Shown here: positions 23,512-31,922 of the stretch, piece by piece
Position numbering within the stretch: position 1 is the stretch's first letter
Layout: the number at the start of each line of letters is the position of its first letter
NCBI GenBank assembly: GCA_947626785.1
Contig: CANQTO010000006.1
Location: forward strand, 1-64,000
Length of the DNA: 64,000 bases
Reading direction: 5' to 3'
From: an uncultured Oscillospiraceae bacterium
GTDB taxonomy: Bacteria; Bacillota; Clostridia; Oscillospirales; Oscillospiraceae
Position numbers and translations under genes: made by a program
Notes under the pieces: generated by a model
Told to the model about the DNA's origin: nothing
Database searches by the model: none
What the model saw: only the letters and a program-made list of their open reading frames with translations

Positions 23512-25381
23512 AAGCGCCAACAGCGGTTCCGGCGCGGAGAATACCCGGCGCCGCGGCAGCCACGCCGCCGCTCCCGCGAAGCCGGCCAGGGAGAAGCCCC
23601 CCAAGGCGGAAAAGGCCCCCAAGCCGGACAAAGCGGAGCGGGAGGCCAACAAGGCCGCCAAGGCCCAGGAGAAGGCCGCCAAGAGAGAGGAGAAGGCCCT
23701 GAAGGCCGCCGAGGCGAAAGAGGCCAGGAAAAAGAGCGCCCGAAAGCTGGCCATCGTCTTTTCGGTCCTGCTGGCGGTCCTGATCCTGCTCTCCGCCGGC
23801 GTGGCTTCCGCCGGCTACCGGATCACCAACAGCCCCACGAACCTGCCGAACGTCTATATCGGAGGCATCTCTGTGGGGAACATGACGCTGGAGGAGACCC
23901 GGGCCGCTCTGGAGGCCGCGGGCTGGGAGAACAACGCGGCCGTGGCCCTGCGGGCAACGCTGCCCGCGAACACCTCCTTTAAGGTGGACGCCCGGGACGC
24001 AGGCGCCGTCTTCACCCTGGAGGAGGCCGCGGTGGCGGCCTACCGCTACGGCCACGACGGCAGCTGGCTGTCCAATCTGGCGGTATATCTGAAGAATTTG
24101 ATCGGCTCCGTGGACGTGAACGAGGACGGCCTGAATCTGGATCAGGCCTATATCCGCCGGCGGGCCGAGAGCGGCATCGAGAAATTCAAGCTCAACACCG
24201 CCGCCGGGGACGCGCCCTATACGGTGGACCAGGAGACGGAGGAGCTGCGCATGGTCAAGGGCGCCGGTCAGATGGAGATCGACCTGGACGCCCTGTGCTC
24301 CCAGATCTCGGCGGCGCTGATCAACGGCAGCCGGGAGCTGGTTTATGACCACATCGACAACACCCTGGCCATGCCGGACTTTGAGGCCATCCACACCGAG
24401 CTGGGCCGGGAGCCCCAGGACGCTCATTTCGCCGAGGGCGGCTTTGACGTGGTGGACGAGGTCATCGGCTGCAAGTTCAGCGTGGAGGAGGCCCAGAGCC
24501 TCTGGCAGGCGGCCCAGCCGGGGGAGGAGATCGCCGTCCCCCTGGATATCACCTACCCGGAGGTCACCGGCGCGGATCTGCGCGGGATGCTCTACCGGGA
24601 TCTGCTGGGCAGCCAGACCACCTATTTCGGCGGCAGCACCCAGGAGCGGATCGGCAACATCGCCCTAGCCTGCTCCCGGTTCGACGGCATGATCCTCATG
24701 CCCGGGGAGGTCTTCTCCTATAACGACGTGGTGGGCCAGCGTACCGAGGAGGCCGGCTTCAAGCCTGCCGACGCCTATTCCAACGGCGAGGTGGTGCAGG
24801 AGATCGGCGGCGGCATCTGCCAGGTGTCCTCCACCCTGTACTGCGCCTCCGTGTACGCCCAGCTGGAGACGGTGGAGCGTACCAACCACTATTTCAAGGT
24901 GTCCTATCTGGGCTACGGCATGGACGCCACCGTCAGCTGGGGCGGCCCGGAGTTCAAATTCCGCAACAGCCGGGATTACCCGGTGAAGCTGGTGGCCATC
25001 TGCGACCAGGGGGAGGGAGCCCTGACCATAGAGATCTGGGGCACCGATGTGGACGGCAGCTATGTGGAGATGGCACATGACACCTATGGGCTCTTTGACG
25101 AGGTGTATACGAATGTGGGTATCGGCTATGCCATCCAGAACTATATACTCCGCTATGACAAGGACGGCAACCTGATCGAGACGATCAAGGGACCTTACGA
25201 TATCTATCATTTCCACGATTATGACATCAACTGGCCTGATGAACCGGCGGACGCGCCGGAGGATGAATACGCCAGTCCGCCGGCTTCCGACCCTGCGCCC
25301 GCGCCGGAGCCCGACCCTGCTCCGGCTCCCGACCCTGCGCCCGCGCCGGAGCCGGAGCCGGAGCCCGATCCCTACGCGTGA
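23498..25381 (+). CDS. VanW-family cell-wall-associated membrane protein (YoaR-like)
   Basis: 627 aa from ATG 23498 with GAGGA upstream. The first ~85 residues are a Lys/Glu/Ala-rich cytoplasmic coil, then comes one transmembrane helix (~85-108), extracellular peptidoglycan-binding-type repeats (NVYIGGISVGNMTLEETRAALE), and the VanW domain (~390-540: MPGEVFSYNDVVGQRTEEAGF, GGGICQVSSTLYCA). The C-terminus is a Pro-Ala/Glu-Pro repeat likely spanning the wall. VanW domains are common in clostridial envelopes; the biochemical role is unknown and the name does not imply vancomycin resistance. Confidence 0.87.
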   Translation: MKNSKSANSGSGAENTRRRGSHAAAPAKPAREKPPKAEKAPKPDKAEREANKAAKAQEKAAKREEKALKAAEAKEARKKSARKLAIVFSVLLAVLILLSAGVASAGYRITNSPTNLPNVYIGGISVGNMTLEETRAALEAAGWENNAAVALRATLPANTSFKVDARDAGAVFTLEEAAVAAYRYGHDGSWLSNLAVYLKNLIGSVDVNEDGLNLDQAYIRRRAESGIEKFKLNTAAGDAPYTVDQETEELRMVKGAGQMEIDLDALCSQISAALINGSRELVYDHIDNTLAMPDFEAIHTELGREPQDAHFAEGGFDVVDEVIGCKFSVEEAQSLWQAAQPGEEIAVPLDITYPEVTGADLRGMLYRDLLGSQTTYFGGSTQERIGNIALACSRFDGMILMPGEVFSYNDVVGQRTEEAGFKPADAYSNGEVVQEIGGGICQVSSTLYCASVYAQLETVERTNHYFKVSYLGYGMDATVSWGGPEFKFRNSRDYPVKLVAICDQGEGALTIEIWGTDVDGSYVEMAHDTYGLFDEVYTNVGIGYAIQNYILRYDKDGNLIETIKGPYDIYHFHDYDINWPDEPADAPEDEYASPPASDPAPAPEPDPAPAPDPAPAPEPEPEPDPYA

Positions 25382-25419
25382 CCATTACAATTTGTTGAGC
25401 ATACAGGAGAGAAGAGAAC

Positions 25420-27372
25420 ATGGAAAAAGAGCGCTTTTACATCACCACCCCCATCTATTACCCCTCGGACAAGCTGCACATCGGGCACACCTACTGTACC
25501 GTAGCCACCGACACCATCGCCCGCTATAAGCGGCTGTGCGGCTACGACGTGATGTTCCTCACCGGCACCGACGAGCACGGCCAGAAGATCGAGGAGAAGG
25601 CGAAGGAGGCCGGCGTCACCCCCAAGGAGTATGTGGACCGGATCGTCACCGGCAAGGGCGGTGTCCTGGACCTGTGGAAGCTGATGAACATCTCCAACGA
25701 CCGCTTCATCCGCACCACCGACGACTACCATGTGGAGGGCATCCAGCGGGTCTTCCGGAAGATGTACGAGAAGGGGGACATCTACAAGGGCGCCTACAAG
25801 GGCAAGTACTGCACCCCCTGCGAGAGCTTTTGGACCGAGAGCCAGCTGGTGGACGGCAAGTGCCCCGACTGCGGCCGGGAGGTCCACGACGCGGAGGAGG
25901 AGGCCTACTTCTTCCGCCTGTCCAAGTACGCCAAGCCCGTGCAGGAGCTGCTGGAGAGCGGCACCTTCCTGGAGCCCGCCAGCCGGGTCAACGAGATGAT
26001 CAACAACTTCATCAAGCCCGGCCTGGAGGACCTGTGCGTCTCCCGCACCAGCTTCAGCTGGGGCATCCCGGTGGACTTTGACCCGGGCCACGTGGTCTAT
26101 GTCTGGGTGGACGCCCTGTTCAACTACGCCACCGCCCTTGGCTTCATGAACGACCGCTACGACGATTACGACAAGTACTGGCCGGTGGCCCACCACATCG
26201 TGGGCAAGGAGATCGTCCGCTTCCACTCCATCATCTGGCCCGCTATGCTCATGAGCATGGGTATGCCCCTGCCCCGGAAGGTCTACGGCCACGGCTGGCT
26301 CATCATCGACGGGGGCAAGATGTCCAAGTCCAAGGGCAACGTGGTGGACCCCTATGTGCTGGCGGAGAAGTTCGGCGTGGACGCCCTGCGCTTCTTCCTG
26401 CTGCGCACCTTCCCCTTCGGCACCGACGGCAACTTCTCCAACGAGCTGCTGATCAGCACCATCAACACGGACCTGGCCAACGACCTGGGCAACCTGGTCT
26501 CCCGCACCACCGCCATGGTGGAGAAGTACTTCGGCGGCAGGCTGAGCCCCGAGCGGGAGAGCAGCCCGGCGGACGAGGAGCTGGTGAATCTGATCCGGGA
26601 CACCAAGGCCCGCTACGCCAAACAGATGGACGCCTTCCAGCTCCATCTGGCCCTGGAGGAGGTCTTCAAGCTCATCCAGCGGGCCAACAAGTATATCGAC
26701 GAGAACGCCCCCTGGGTGCTGGCCAAGGACGAGAGCAAGAAGGCCCGGCTGGCAACCGTGATGTACAACCTGCTGGAGGCCCTGCGGGTCAGTCTCGTCA
26801 TGCTCAGCCCCTTCATGCCCGACAGCTGCGCCAAGGCCTTCGCCCAGATCGGCGCGGAGGGCGAGAGCGTGTCCTGGGACAAGGCCGGGGAGTACGGCGT
26901 GCTGCCGGCGGAGGTCAGCGTCCACAAGGGCGAGACCCTCTTCCCCCGGATCGACATGGCCAAGATGCTCGCCGAGCTGGAGAGCCAGAGCGCCAAGAAG
27001 GAGCCGGAGGCCCCCGCCTACAAGCCCGTCCTGCCCGAGGTGAGCATCGACGAGTTTGCCAAGTGCGACATGCGCGTCTGCAAGATCCTCTCCTGTGAGG
27101 CGGTGCCCAAGTCCGATAAGCTCCTGAAGTTCGTCCTGGACGACGGCAGCGGCAAGCCCCGGCAGATCCTCTCCGGCATCCACCATTTCTATGAGCCGGA
27201 GCAGCTGGTGGGCAAGACGGTGGTGGCCATCCTGAACCTGCCCACCCGGAAGATGATGGGCCAGCCCTCCGAGGGCATGCTCATCTCCGCCGCGCGGGAG
27301 ACCCCGGAGGGAGAGGAAGTGCATCTGCTGATGCTGGACGACTCGGTGCCCGCCGGCGCCCAGCTCTGCTGA
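25420..27372 (+). CDS. metG: Methionyl-tRNA synthetase
   Basis: 650 aa class I enzyme charging tRNA-Met. HIGH signature KLHIGHTYCT (~15-24), a zinc knuckle CTPC...CPDC (~128-150), the KMSKS loop GGKMSKSKGN (~297), the helical anticodon domain, and a C-terminal Trbp111-like tRNA-binding/dimerisation domain (~545-650: FAKCDMRVCKILSCEAVPKS). GGAGAGAAGAG precedes the ATG. There is only a 38-bp gap upstream, so no T-box leader; expression probably comes from the hemW-vanW transcript. Confidence 0.97.
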   Translation: MEKERFYITTPIYYPSDKLHIGHTYCTVATDTIARYKRLCGYDVMFLTGTDEHGQKIEEKAKEAGVTPKEYVDRIVTGKGGVLDLWKLMNISNDRFIRTTDDYHVEGIQRVFRKMYEKGDIYKGAYKGKYCTPCESFWTESQLVDGKCPDCGREVHDAEEEAYFFRLSKYAKPVQELLESGTFLEPASRVNEMINNFIKPGLEDLCVSRTSFSWGIPVDFDPGHVVYVWVDALFNYATALGFMNDRYDDYDKYWPVAHHIVGKEIVRFHSIIWPAMLMSMGMPLPRKVYGHGWLIIDGGKMSKSKGNVVDPYVLAEKFGVDALRFFLLRTFPFGTDGNFSNELLISTINTDLANDLGNLVSRTTAMVEKYFGGRLSPERESSPADEELVNLIRDTKARYAKQMDAFQLHLALEEVFKLIQRANKYIDENAPWVLAKDESKKARLATVMYNLLEALRVSLVMLSPFMPDSCAKAFAQIGAEGESVSWDKAGEYGVLPAEVSVHKGETLFPRIDMAKMLAELESQSAKKEPEAPAYKPVLPEVSIDEFAKCDMRVCKILSCEAVPKSDKLLKFVLDDGSGKPRQILSGIHHFYEPEQLVGKTVVAILNLPTRKMMGQPSEGMLISAARETPEGEEVHLLMLDDSVPAGAQLC

Positions 27373-27405
27373 GGATGTCCTGAAAAAGATGAATTTAATA
27401 TAGAT

Positions 27406-27486
27406 TTAACAATTTCTGCATAACTTCCGAAACAAATACCCTCTATTATAGAAACTGCAAGCGATAAGTTTTTTCATCTTTTTCAT
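27406..27486 (-). CDS. Tiny or truncated ORF with strong ribosome-binding site, 26 aa
   Basis: On the minus strand TATGGAGGACAAA leads into ATG 27486 and a frame beginning MKKMKKLIACSF, which looks like a basic signal-peptide or lipoprotein start, but stop TAA comes after 26 codons. It could be the surviving 5' end of a decayed exported-protein gene or a real short peptide; nothing downstream extends it. A hairpin lies just upstream of the ribosome-binding site. Confidence 0.3.
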   Translation of the reverse strand: MKKMKKLIACSFYNRGYLFRKLCRNC

Positions 27487-27503
27487 TTTGTCCTCCATAA
27501 CAT

Positions 27504-27539
27504 AAGAAAACGGAGCAGCCGGGCTGCTCCGTTTTCTTA
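27504..27539. terminator. Strong bidirectional hairpin terminator
   Basis: aagaaaacggagcagc pairs with gctgctccgttttctt around a 3-nt loop; T-rich ends on both strands. Confidence 0.8.
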
Positions 27540-27540
27540 C

Positions 27541-27795
27541 GTCCGGTCTTATGAGACTGTCAAAAAACTTAAAATAGCGCAGGAAAGTGAGAGAGCAGCG
27601 GGGGTGCGCGAGGGGGCAAGACCCCATCGCGTTTGGATCGCGCCAGCAAAATGCCCGGCTTGCCGGGCTTTTGCCGAGCGTAGCGAGTTTTTTTAGAAGA
27701 GCTTTGCTCTTCTAAAAAAGTGGCGCTGAAGCTTGTAGACAAAGTCCGCAGGACTTTGTCTACAAGCTTCAAAAAAAGTCCTTTGCGACTTTATT
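27541..27795. repeat. Non-coding array of four successive hairpins
   Basis: No gene is seen in this stretch. It begins with an AT-rich segment (atgagactgtcaaaaaa at 27551-27567) and then shows four palindromes: ~27649-27672 (gcccggc/gccgggc), 27689-27719 (14-bp stem), 27727-27771 (21-bp perfect stem, 3-nt loop) and ~27776-27793 (aaagtc/gacttt). The layout resembles dispersed intergenic repeat elements of Clostridia rather than a single terminator; only one copy is in this window. Confidence 0.6.
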
Positions 27796-27805
27796 GATAA
27801 GCTTC

Positions 27806-27834
27806 TTGCGGAAAGCGGACGAATGTGGTATGAT
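27806..27834 (+). promoter_or_regulatory. Promoter of the sugar transferase gene
   Basis: TTGCGG (27806-27811), 17-bp spacer, TATGAT (27829-27834). Confidence 0.55.
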
Positions 27835-27906
27835 GACTGCGTATCATAAGAAACAGCCGCGGAGATCCGGCTATTTTGCCGCCGCGGGCAGGAGGGTCTG
27901 CCTCAG

Positions 27907-29334
27907 ATGTCCGACTATCGCAATTCAAAGATCACCACGATCCTGAAAATTCTGAATATCGCCCTCATGACGCTGCCCTTTGCCTGCTGCTGGCTCTACT
28001 ACTACACGGGCCGCATGGCGGTGGTCTACTATTTCAAGGGCAACAGCCTGATCATCCTGACCTCCGCGCTGCTGTACACCTTTTTCTGCCAGCTGTACGA
28101 GGGCTTCTCGGCCTATCTTCTGCGGAAGGGGGAGCTGGTCTACAGCCAGAGCCTGTCCGCGCTGATGAGCAATTTCCTGATGTATTTCATCTGCTTTCTG
28201 CTCACCAAGCGCTTCCCCTCCGTCTGGCCCCTGCTGCTGGTCTTTCTGGCGCAGATCCTGCTGTCCTTCCTCTGGGTCTGCGTGGCCCAGGCCATCTATC
28301 GCGTCTGCTTCTCCCCGCTGGCTACCGTGCTGATCCACAGCGGGCACAGCGACCCGGACAAGCTCCGCCGCCGCTATCAGCTGGACAAGACCTTTCTCAT
28401 CAGCGACACTCTGGATATACGGGACTGTCTGCGCAACGGCTTCGCCCCGCTGGAGGGGATGCAGGCCGTGCTGGTCTGCGGGCTGTACGGCCGGGAGCGG
28501 GACGAGCTCTTTGAATACTGCCTGCTGCACCGGCTGACGGTGTATCTGCTGCCCGGCATCGGGGATATCATGATCAAGAGCGCGGGCACCGCCCACCTGG
28601 CCCACACCCAGCTGCTGCGGCTGGAGGGCGCCGGCCCCTCCCCCGAGTATCTGACGCTGAAGCGGGGCTTTGACGTGGCGGCCTCTCTGTTGGCTCTGCT
28701 GCTGCTCTCCCCCATCCTGCTCTTCACCGCCCTGGCCATCAAGCTCTATGACGGCGGCCCCGTGCTGTACAAGCAGAGCCGTCTGACCAAGGACGGCCGG
28801 GTCTTCTCCATTCTGAAATTCCGCAGCATGCGGGTGGACGCGGAGAAGGACGGCGTGGCCCGCCTCTCCACCGGCAGGAACGATGCGCGCATCACCCCGG
28901 TGGGCCGCTTCATCCGCAGCACCCGGATCGACGAGCTGCCCCAGCTGCTGAACATCCTCAAGGGCGACATGTCCATCGTGGGCCCCCGGCCGGAGCGGCC
29001 GGAGATCGCCGCCAGGTACGAGAAAAATCTGCCGGAGTTTTCCCTGCGCCTGCTGGTCAAGGCCGGGCTCACCGGCTATGCCCAGGTCTATGGCCAGTAC
29101 AACAGCTCCCCCTTTGAAAAGCTCCAGATGGACCTGATGTATATCGCCAACGCCGGCATCGTGGAGGATCTGCGGATCATGATGGCCACTGTGAAGATCC
29201 TCTTCATGGCCGAGAGCACCGAGGGCGTCCAGGCCGGGCAGGAGACCGCCCAGGACGATCTGGGCCTGTCCTTCTCCGGGCATCATGCGGAAACGGTCGA
29301 GAAAGAAAAAGAGACCGCCGGCGCGGCGCGCTGA
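27907..29334 (+). CDS. Polyprenyl-phosphate sugar-1-phosphate transferase (WbaP/CpsE-like)
   Basis: 475 aa. Four N-terminal transmembrane helices and a degenerate Rossmann-like middle region precede the catalytic bacterial sugar transferase domain (~245-445). The domain shows KRGFDVAASLLALLLLSPI (membrane hairpin), GGPVLYKQSRL, KFRSMRVDAE, RSTRIDELPQLLNIL and DMSIVGPRPE. It starts assembly of an exopolysaccharide or other glycan by moving a sugar phosphate to undecaprenyl phosphate. The gene is alone: no glycosyltransferases follow, so it may initiate a glycan encoded elsewhere. GGAGGG precedes the start. Confidence 0.92.
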   Translation: MSDYRNSKITTILKILNIALMTLPFACCWLYYYTGRMAVVYYFKGNSLIILTSALLYTFFCQLYEGFSAYLLRKGELVYSQSLSALMSNFLMYFICFLLTKRFPSVWPLLLVFLAQILLSFLWVCVAQAIYRVCFSPLATVLIHSGHSDPDKLRRRYQLDKTFLISDTLDIRDCLRNGFAPLEGMQAVLVCGLYGRERDELFEYCLLHRLTVYLLPGIGDIMIKSAGTAHLAHTQLLRLEGAGPSPEYLTLKRGFDVAASLLALLLLSPILLFTALAIKLYDGGPVLYKQSRLTKDGRVFSILKFRSMRVDAEKDGVARLSTGRNDARITPVGRFIRSTRIDELPQLLNILKGDMSIVGPRPERPEIAARYEKNLPEFSLRLLVKAGLTGYAQVYGQYNSSPFEKLQMDLMYIANAGIVEDLRIMMATVKILFMAESTEGVQAGQETAQDDLGLSFSGHHAETVEKEKETAGAAR

Positions 29335-29352
29335 GGGGCCGCAGAAGCGCAT

Positions 29353-29394
29353 AAACCCCCAGGCAGGGCAAATGGAAGTCCCGCCTGGGGGTTT
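29353..29394. terminator. Bidirectional terminator between convergent genes
   Basis: 12-bp stem aaacccccaggc / gcctgggggttt with inner pairing; it serves the sugar transferase and SleB-like genes. Confidence 0.8.
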
Positions 29395-29396
29395 CT

Positions 29397-29999
29397 CTAT
29401 CCTTCTGCACTTTCCTCATACAGCTCCGGGTGTTCGCTGCGGCAGAAGTATGTAAAGCCCAGGAGCTTGTCCGCGAAGGTGGCTACCACCTCTTTTTTCC
29501 GTTCCCCGGTCTGGTAGACCACCGTGGGATCCAGCATCCGCCGGCCGCTGAGCAGCTCCAGCGCCGCTTGAGCGCAGGCCTCCGACGGGGCGGGGCCCTC
29601 ATAGCTCCCTCCGGCCAGGGCCGCGCAGTCCCGGCCCAGCTGGAGGAGAACTCCCTCCAGAGTGTCCGGAAACTCCGGGGAGTCCACCCGGTTGAGCAGC
29701 ACCTCCCCCGCGCAGAGCCGGAACTCGTCGCTGAGCTGGGGCGCTCCCGCCCGCAGGCTGATGGACCGGGCCAGCAGATACAGCTCGTCGAAGGAGACCG
29801 CCTCCCCTTCCGCGCCCTCCTCCGCCAGGAAGGCCCGCTGTTCCTCCTCCAATGCCCGGCCGGCCTCCACATCTCCGGCCGCGGCGGCCCGGACCATCAG
29901 AGCCGGATAGTCCGGCGGGGGCGGCTCCTCGCCGAAAGCGCAGGTCGACAGGATCAGCGCCACAGCGGCGGAAAGCAGCAGACTCAGGACCTTTTTCAC
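29397..29999 (-). CDS. Secreted SleB-like (Hydrolase_2 fold) protein with altered active site
   Basis: 200 aa with a signal peptide (MKKVLSLLLSAAVALILSTCAFG; a Cys near the cleavage site could also mean a lipoprotein). Residues ~70-190 resemble the spore cortex-lytic enzyme SleB/CwlJ catalytic domain: LLARSISLRAGAP, AGEVLLNRVDSPEFPDTLEGVL, and the tail FADKLLGFTYFC. In SleB the first block contains the catalytic Glu (A-x-x-x-x-E-A); here the matching position is Arg, so hydrolase activity is doubtful. No peptidoglycan-binding domain is present. The gene stands alone. Confidence 0.65.
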   Translation of the reverse strand: MKKVLSLLLSAAVALILSTCAFGEEPPPPDYPALMVRAAAAGDVEAGRALEEEQRAFLAEEGAEGEAVSFDELYLLARSISLRAGAPQLSDEFRLCAGEVLLNRVDSPEFPDTLEGVLLQLGRDCAALAGGSYEGPAPSEACAQAALELLSGRRMLDPTVVYQTGERKKEVVATFADKLLGFTYFCRSEHPELYEESAEG

Positions 30000-30132
30000 G
30001 GTCTCACCCCCTTTGACCCCAGTATAAACGCCTTAGGCCGAGAAATTTGTCGCTTTCCGGGGGGAAATGAGCAGAAATAATTATTTTCCGTTTTGTTTCC
30101 GGCTGTCAAAGGGAGTTCACGCACAAACGCAG

Positions 30133-30161
30133 TTGCATTTTGTTTTTTCCTGATATATACT
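30133..30161 (+). promoter_or_regulatory. Promoter of the acyl-CoA synthetase operon
   Basis: TTGCAT (30133-30138), 17-bp spacer, TATACT (30156-30161). The rest of the 218-bp gap shows no gene. Confidence 0.6.
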
Positions 30162-30217
30162 TGAACCGCGTTTTAAACGCTTAAAAATTTCGAATTTATT
30201 GTTTGGATGGTTAAGGT

Positions 30218-31912
30218 ATGGCCTACAGGCAGAGAGAGCATCTGGAATACCCGGAGCTCACCATGTATCAGATGGTGAAGCGCATGGCGGAGCAGTACCC
30301 CAAGGAGCCTGCTTACGAATTCTACGATCACAAGACCAGCTACGGGACGTTTTTGAAGAAGATCCAGCGGGCGGCCCGGGCCTTCGTGGCCCTGGGCATC
30401 GGCCGGGGCGACGTGGTGACGGTGTGCATGCCCAACACCCCCCAGGCGCTGGACTGCTTCTACGCCATCAACTGCGTGGGGGCCACCGCCAACATGGTCC
30501 ATCCCCAGTCCGCCCAGAGCGAGATCAGCTTTTACCTGAACCTCTCCAAGAGCAAGGTCATCCTGACGGTGGACATGTTCTGTGAGAAGGTGGAGGCCGC
30601 CCTGGCGGACGTGGACCACCCGGTGACGATCCTGGTGACCCGGATCCAGGAGGAGCTCAACCCCCTTCTGGCCGCGGCGTACACCCTGAAGGCCGGCAAG
30701 AGCTATCTGAAATTTCCCAACAGCGATCACGCGCTGCTCTGGAAGAGCTTCCTGAAAATGGGCGACAAGGGGGACATCCGGCTGCCGGAGCCCAGCTTCG
30801 ATGCCAAGCGCACGGCGGTCATCCTCTACAGCGGCGGTACCAGCGGCACGCCCAAGGGCATCTGCCTGAGCGATCTGAACTTCAACGCCCTGGCCATGCA
30901 GGCCCGGGAGGCCATCGGCGTCCGCCTGGGCGTGGGGCTCAGTATGCTCAGCTGCATGCCCTGCTTCCACGGCTTCGGCCTGGGCATCAATCTGCACGCG
31001 GTGCTGGTCTACGGCGGCCGCTGCATCCTGATGCCCAACTTCAACGGCAAGAGCTACGCCCACATGCTGGCCAAGAAAAAGCCCAATTTCATCGCCGGCG
31101 TGCCTACGATCTTTGAGGCCCTGCTGCATATCCCGGAGCTGGAGAAGGTGGATCTGAGCTTCCTCCACGGCGTGTTCTGCGGGGGCGACTCCCTGTCCGT
31201 GGAGCTGAAGAAGAAGGTGGACGCCTTTTTGAAGGAGCATGGGGCCGGCATCCAGATCCGGGAGGGCTACGGGCTCACCGAGTGCGTCACCGCCAGCTGC
31301 CTGACCCCCCGGGACGACTACCGGGAGCACAGCATCGGCCTGCCCTTCCCGGACACGAAATACTGCATCGTCCACCCGGGCACCGACGAGGAGCTGCCCC
31401 GGGGCGAGACCGGCGAGATCATCCTCACCGGGCCCACCGTCATGCTGGGCTATCTGGCCGACCCCAAGGAGACGGCGGACGCCCTCCGCGTCCTGCACGA
31501 CGGGCGCACCTGGCTCTATACCGGTGACCTGGGGAAGATGGACGAGGACGGCTATGTGTACTACAGCCGCCGCATCAAGCGCCTCATCATCACCAACGGC
31601 TACAACGTCTACCCCGGCCAGGTGGAAAACGCCATCGACGCCCACCCGGACGTGTCCTACAGCTGCGTGATCGGCGTGAAGGACCCCCGGCGGATGCAGC
31701 GGGTGAAGGCCTACATCGTGCTGCGGGACGGCGTTTTGCCGGACGAGGACTGCAAAAAGCGTATCATGGCCCATCTGGAGCAGCATGTGGCCAAATACGC
31801 TCTGCCCAAAGAGATCGAATTTCGAAAAGAGCTGCCCAAGACCCTGGTGGGCAAGGTGGCCTACCGGCTGCTGGAGGAAGAGGCTGACCGGGAAGCCGAA
31901 CAAGACGCATAA
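30218..31912 (+). CDS. AMP-dependent acyl-CoA synthetase/ligase
   Basis: 564 aa of the ANL superfamily. The P-loop is AVILYSGGTSGTPKG (~203-217); A5 motif GYGLTECVTAS; A7 YTGDLGKMDEDGYVYY; A8 hinge RRIKRLIITNGYNVYPGQVENAI. The family activates a carboxylic acid with ATP and CoA; the closest pattern is medium/long-chain or aryl acid ligases, and substrate cannot be read from sequence. The near-C-terminal catalytic Lys is plausible in TLVGKVAYR. It lies 10 bp before an E2-like CoA acyltransferase gene and 1 kb from an opposing enoate-reductase-like gene, suggesting metabolism of an acyl-CoA or unsaturated acid. Confidence 0.9.
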   Translation: MAYRQREHLEYPELTMYQMVKRMAEQYPKEPAYEFYDHKTSYGTFLKKIQRAARAFVALGIGRGDVVTVCMPNTPQALDCFYAINCVGATANMVHPQSAQSEISFYLNLSKSKVILTVDMFCEKVEAALADVDHPVTILVTRIQEELNPLLAAAYTLKAGKSYLKFPNSDHALLWKSFLKMGDKGDIRLPEPSFDAKRTAVILYSGGTSGTPKGICLSDLNFNALAMQAREAIGVRLGVGLSMLSCMPCFHGFGLGINLHAVLVYGGRCILMPNFNGKSYAHMLAKKKPNFIAGVPTIFEALLHIPELEKVDLSFLHGVFCGGDSLSVELKKKVDAFLKEHGAGIQIREGYGLTECVTASCLTPRDDYREHSIGLPFPDTKYCIVHPGTDEELPRGETGEIILTGPTVMLGYLADPKETADALRVLHDGRTWLYTGDLGKMDEDGYVYYSRRIKRLIITNGYNVYPGQVENAIDAHPDVSYSCVIGVKDPRRMQRVKAYIVLRDGVLPDEDCKKRIMAHLEQHVAKYALPKEIEFRKELPKTLVGKVAYRLLEEEADREAEQDA

Positions 31913-31922
31913 GGAGAGTACC

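Noticed and set aside
23498..25381. Reading the VanW-type protein as a vancomycin resistance gene
   Set aside because: VanW domains are common in clostridial envelope proteins; no vanHAX-type genes are nearby.
25382..25419. T-box leader ahead of metG
   Set aside because: The gap is 38 bp; no T-box structure can fit.
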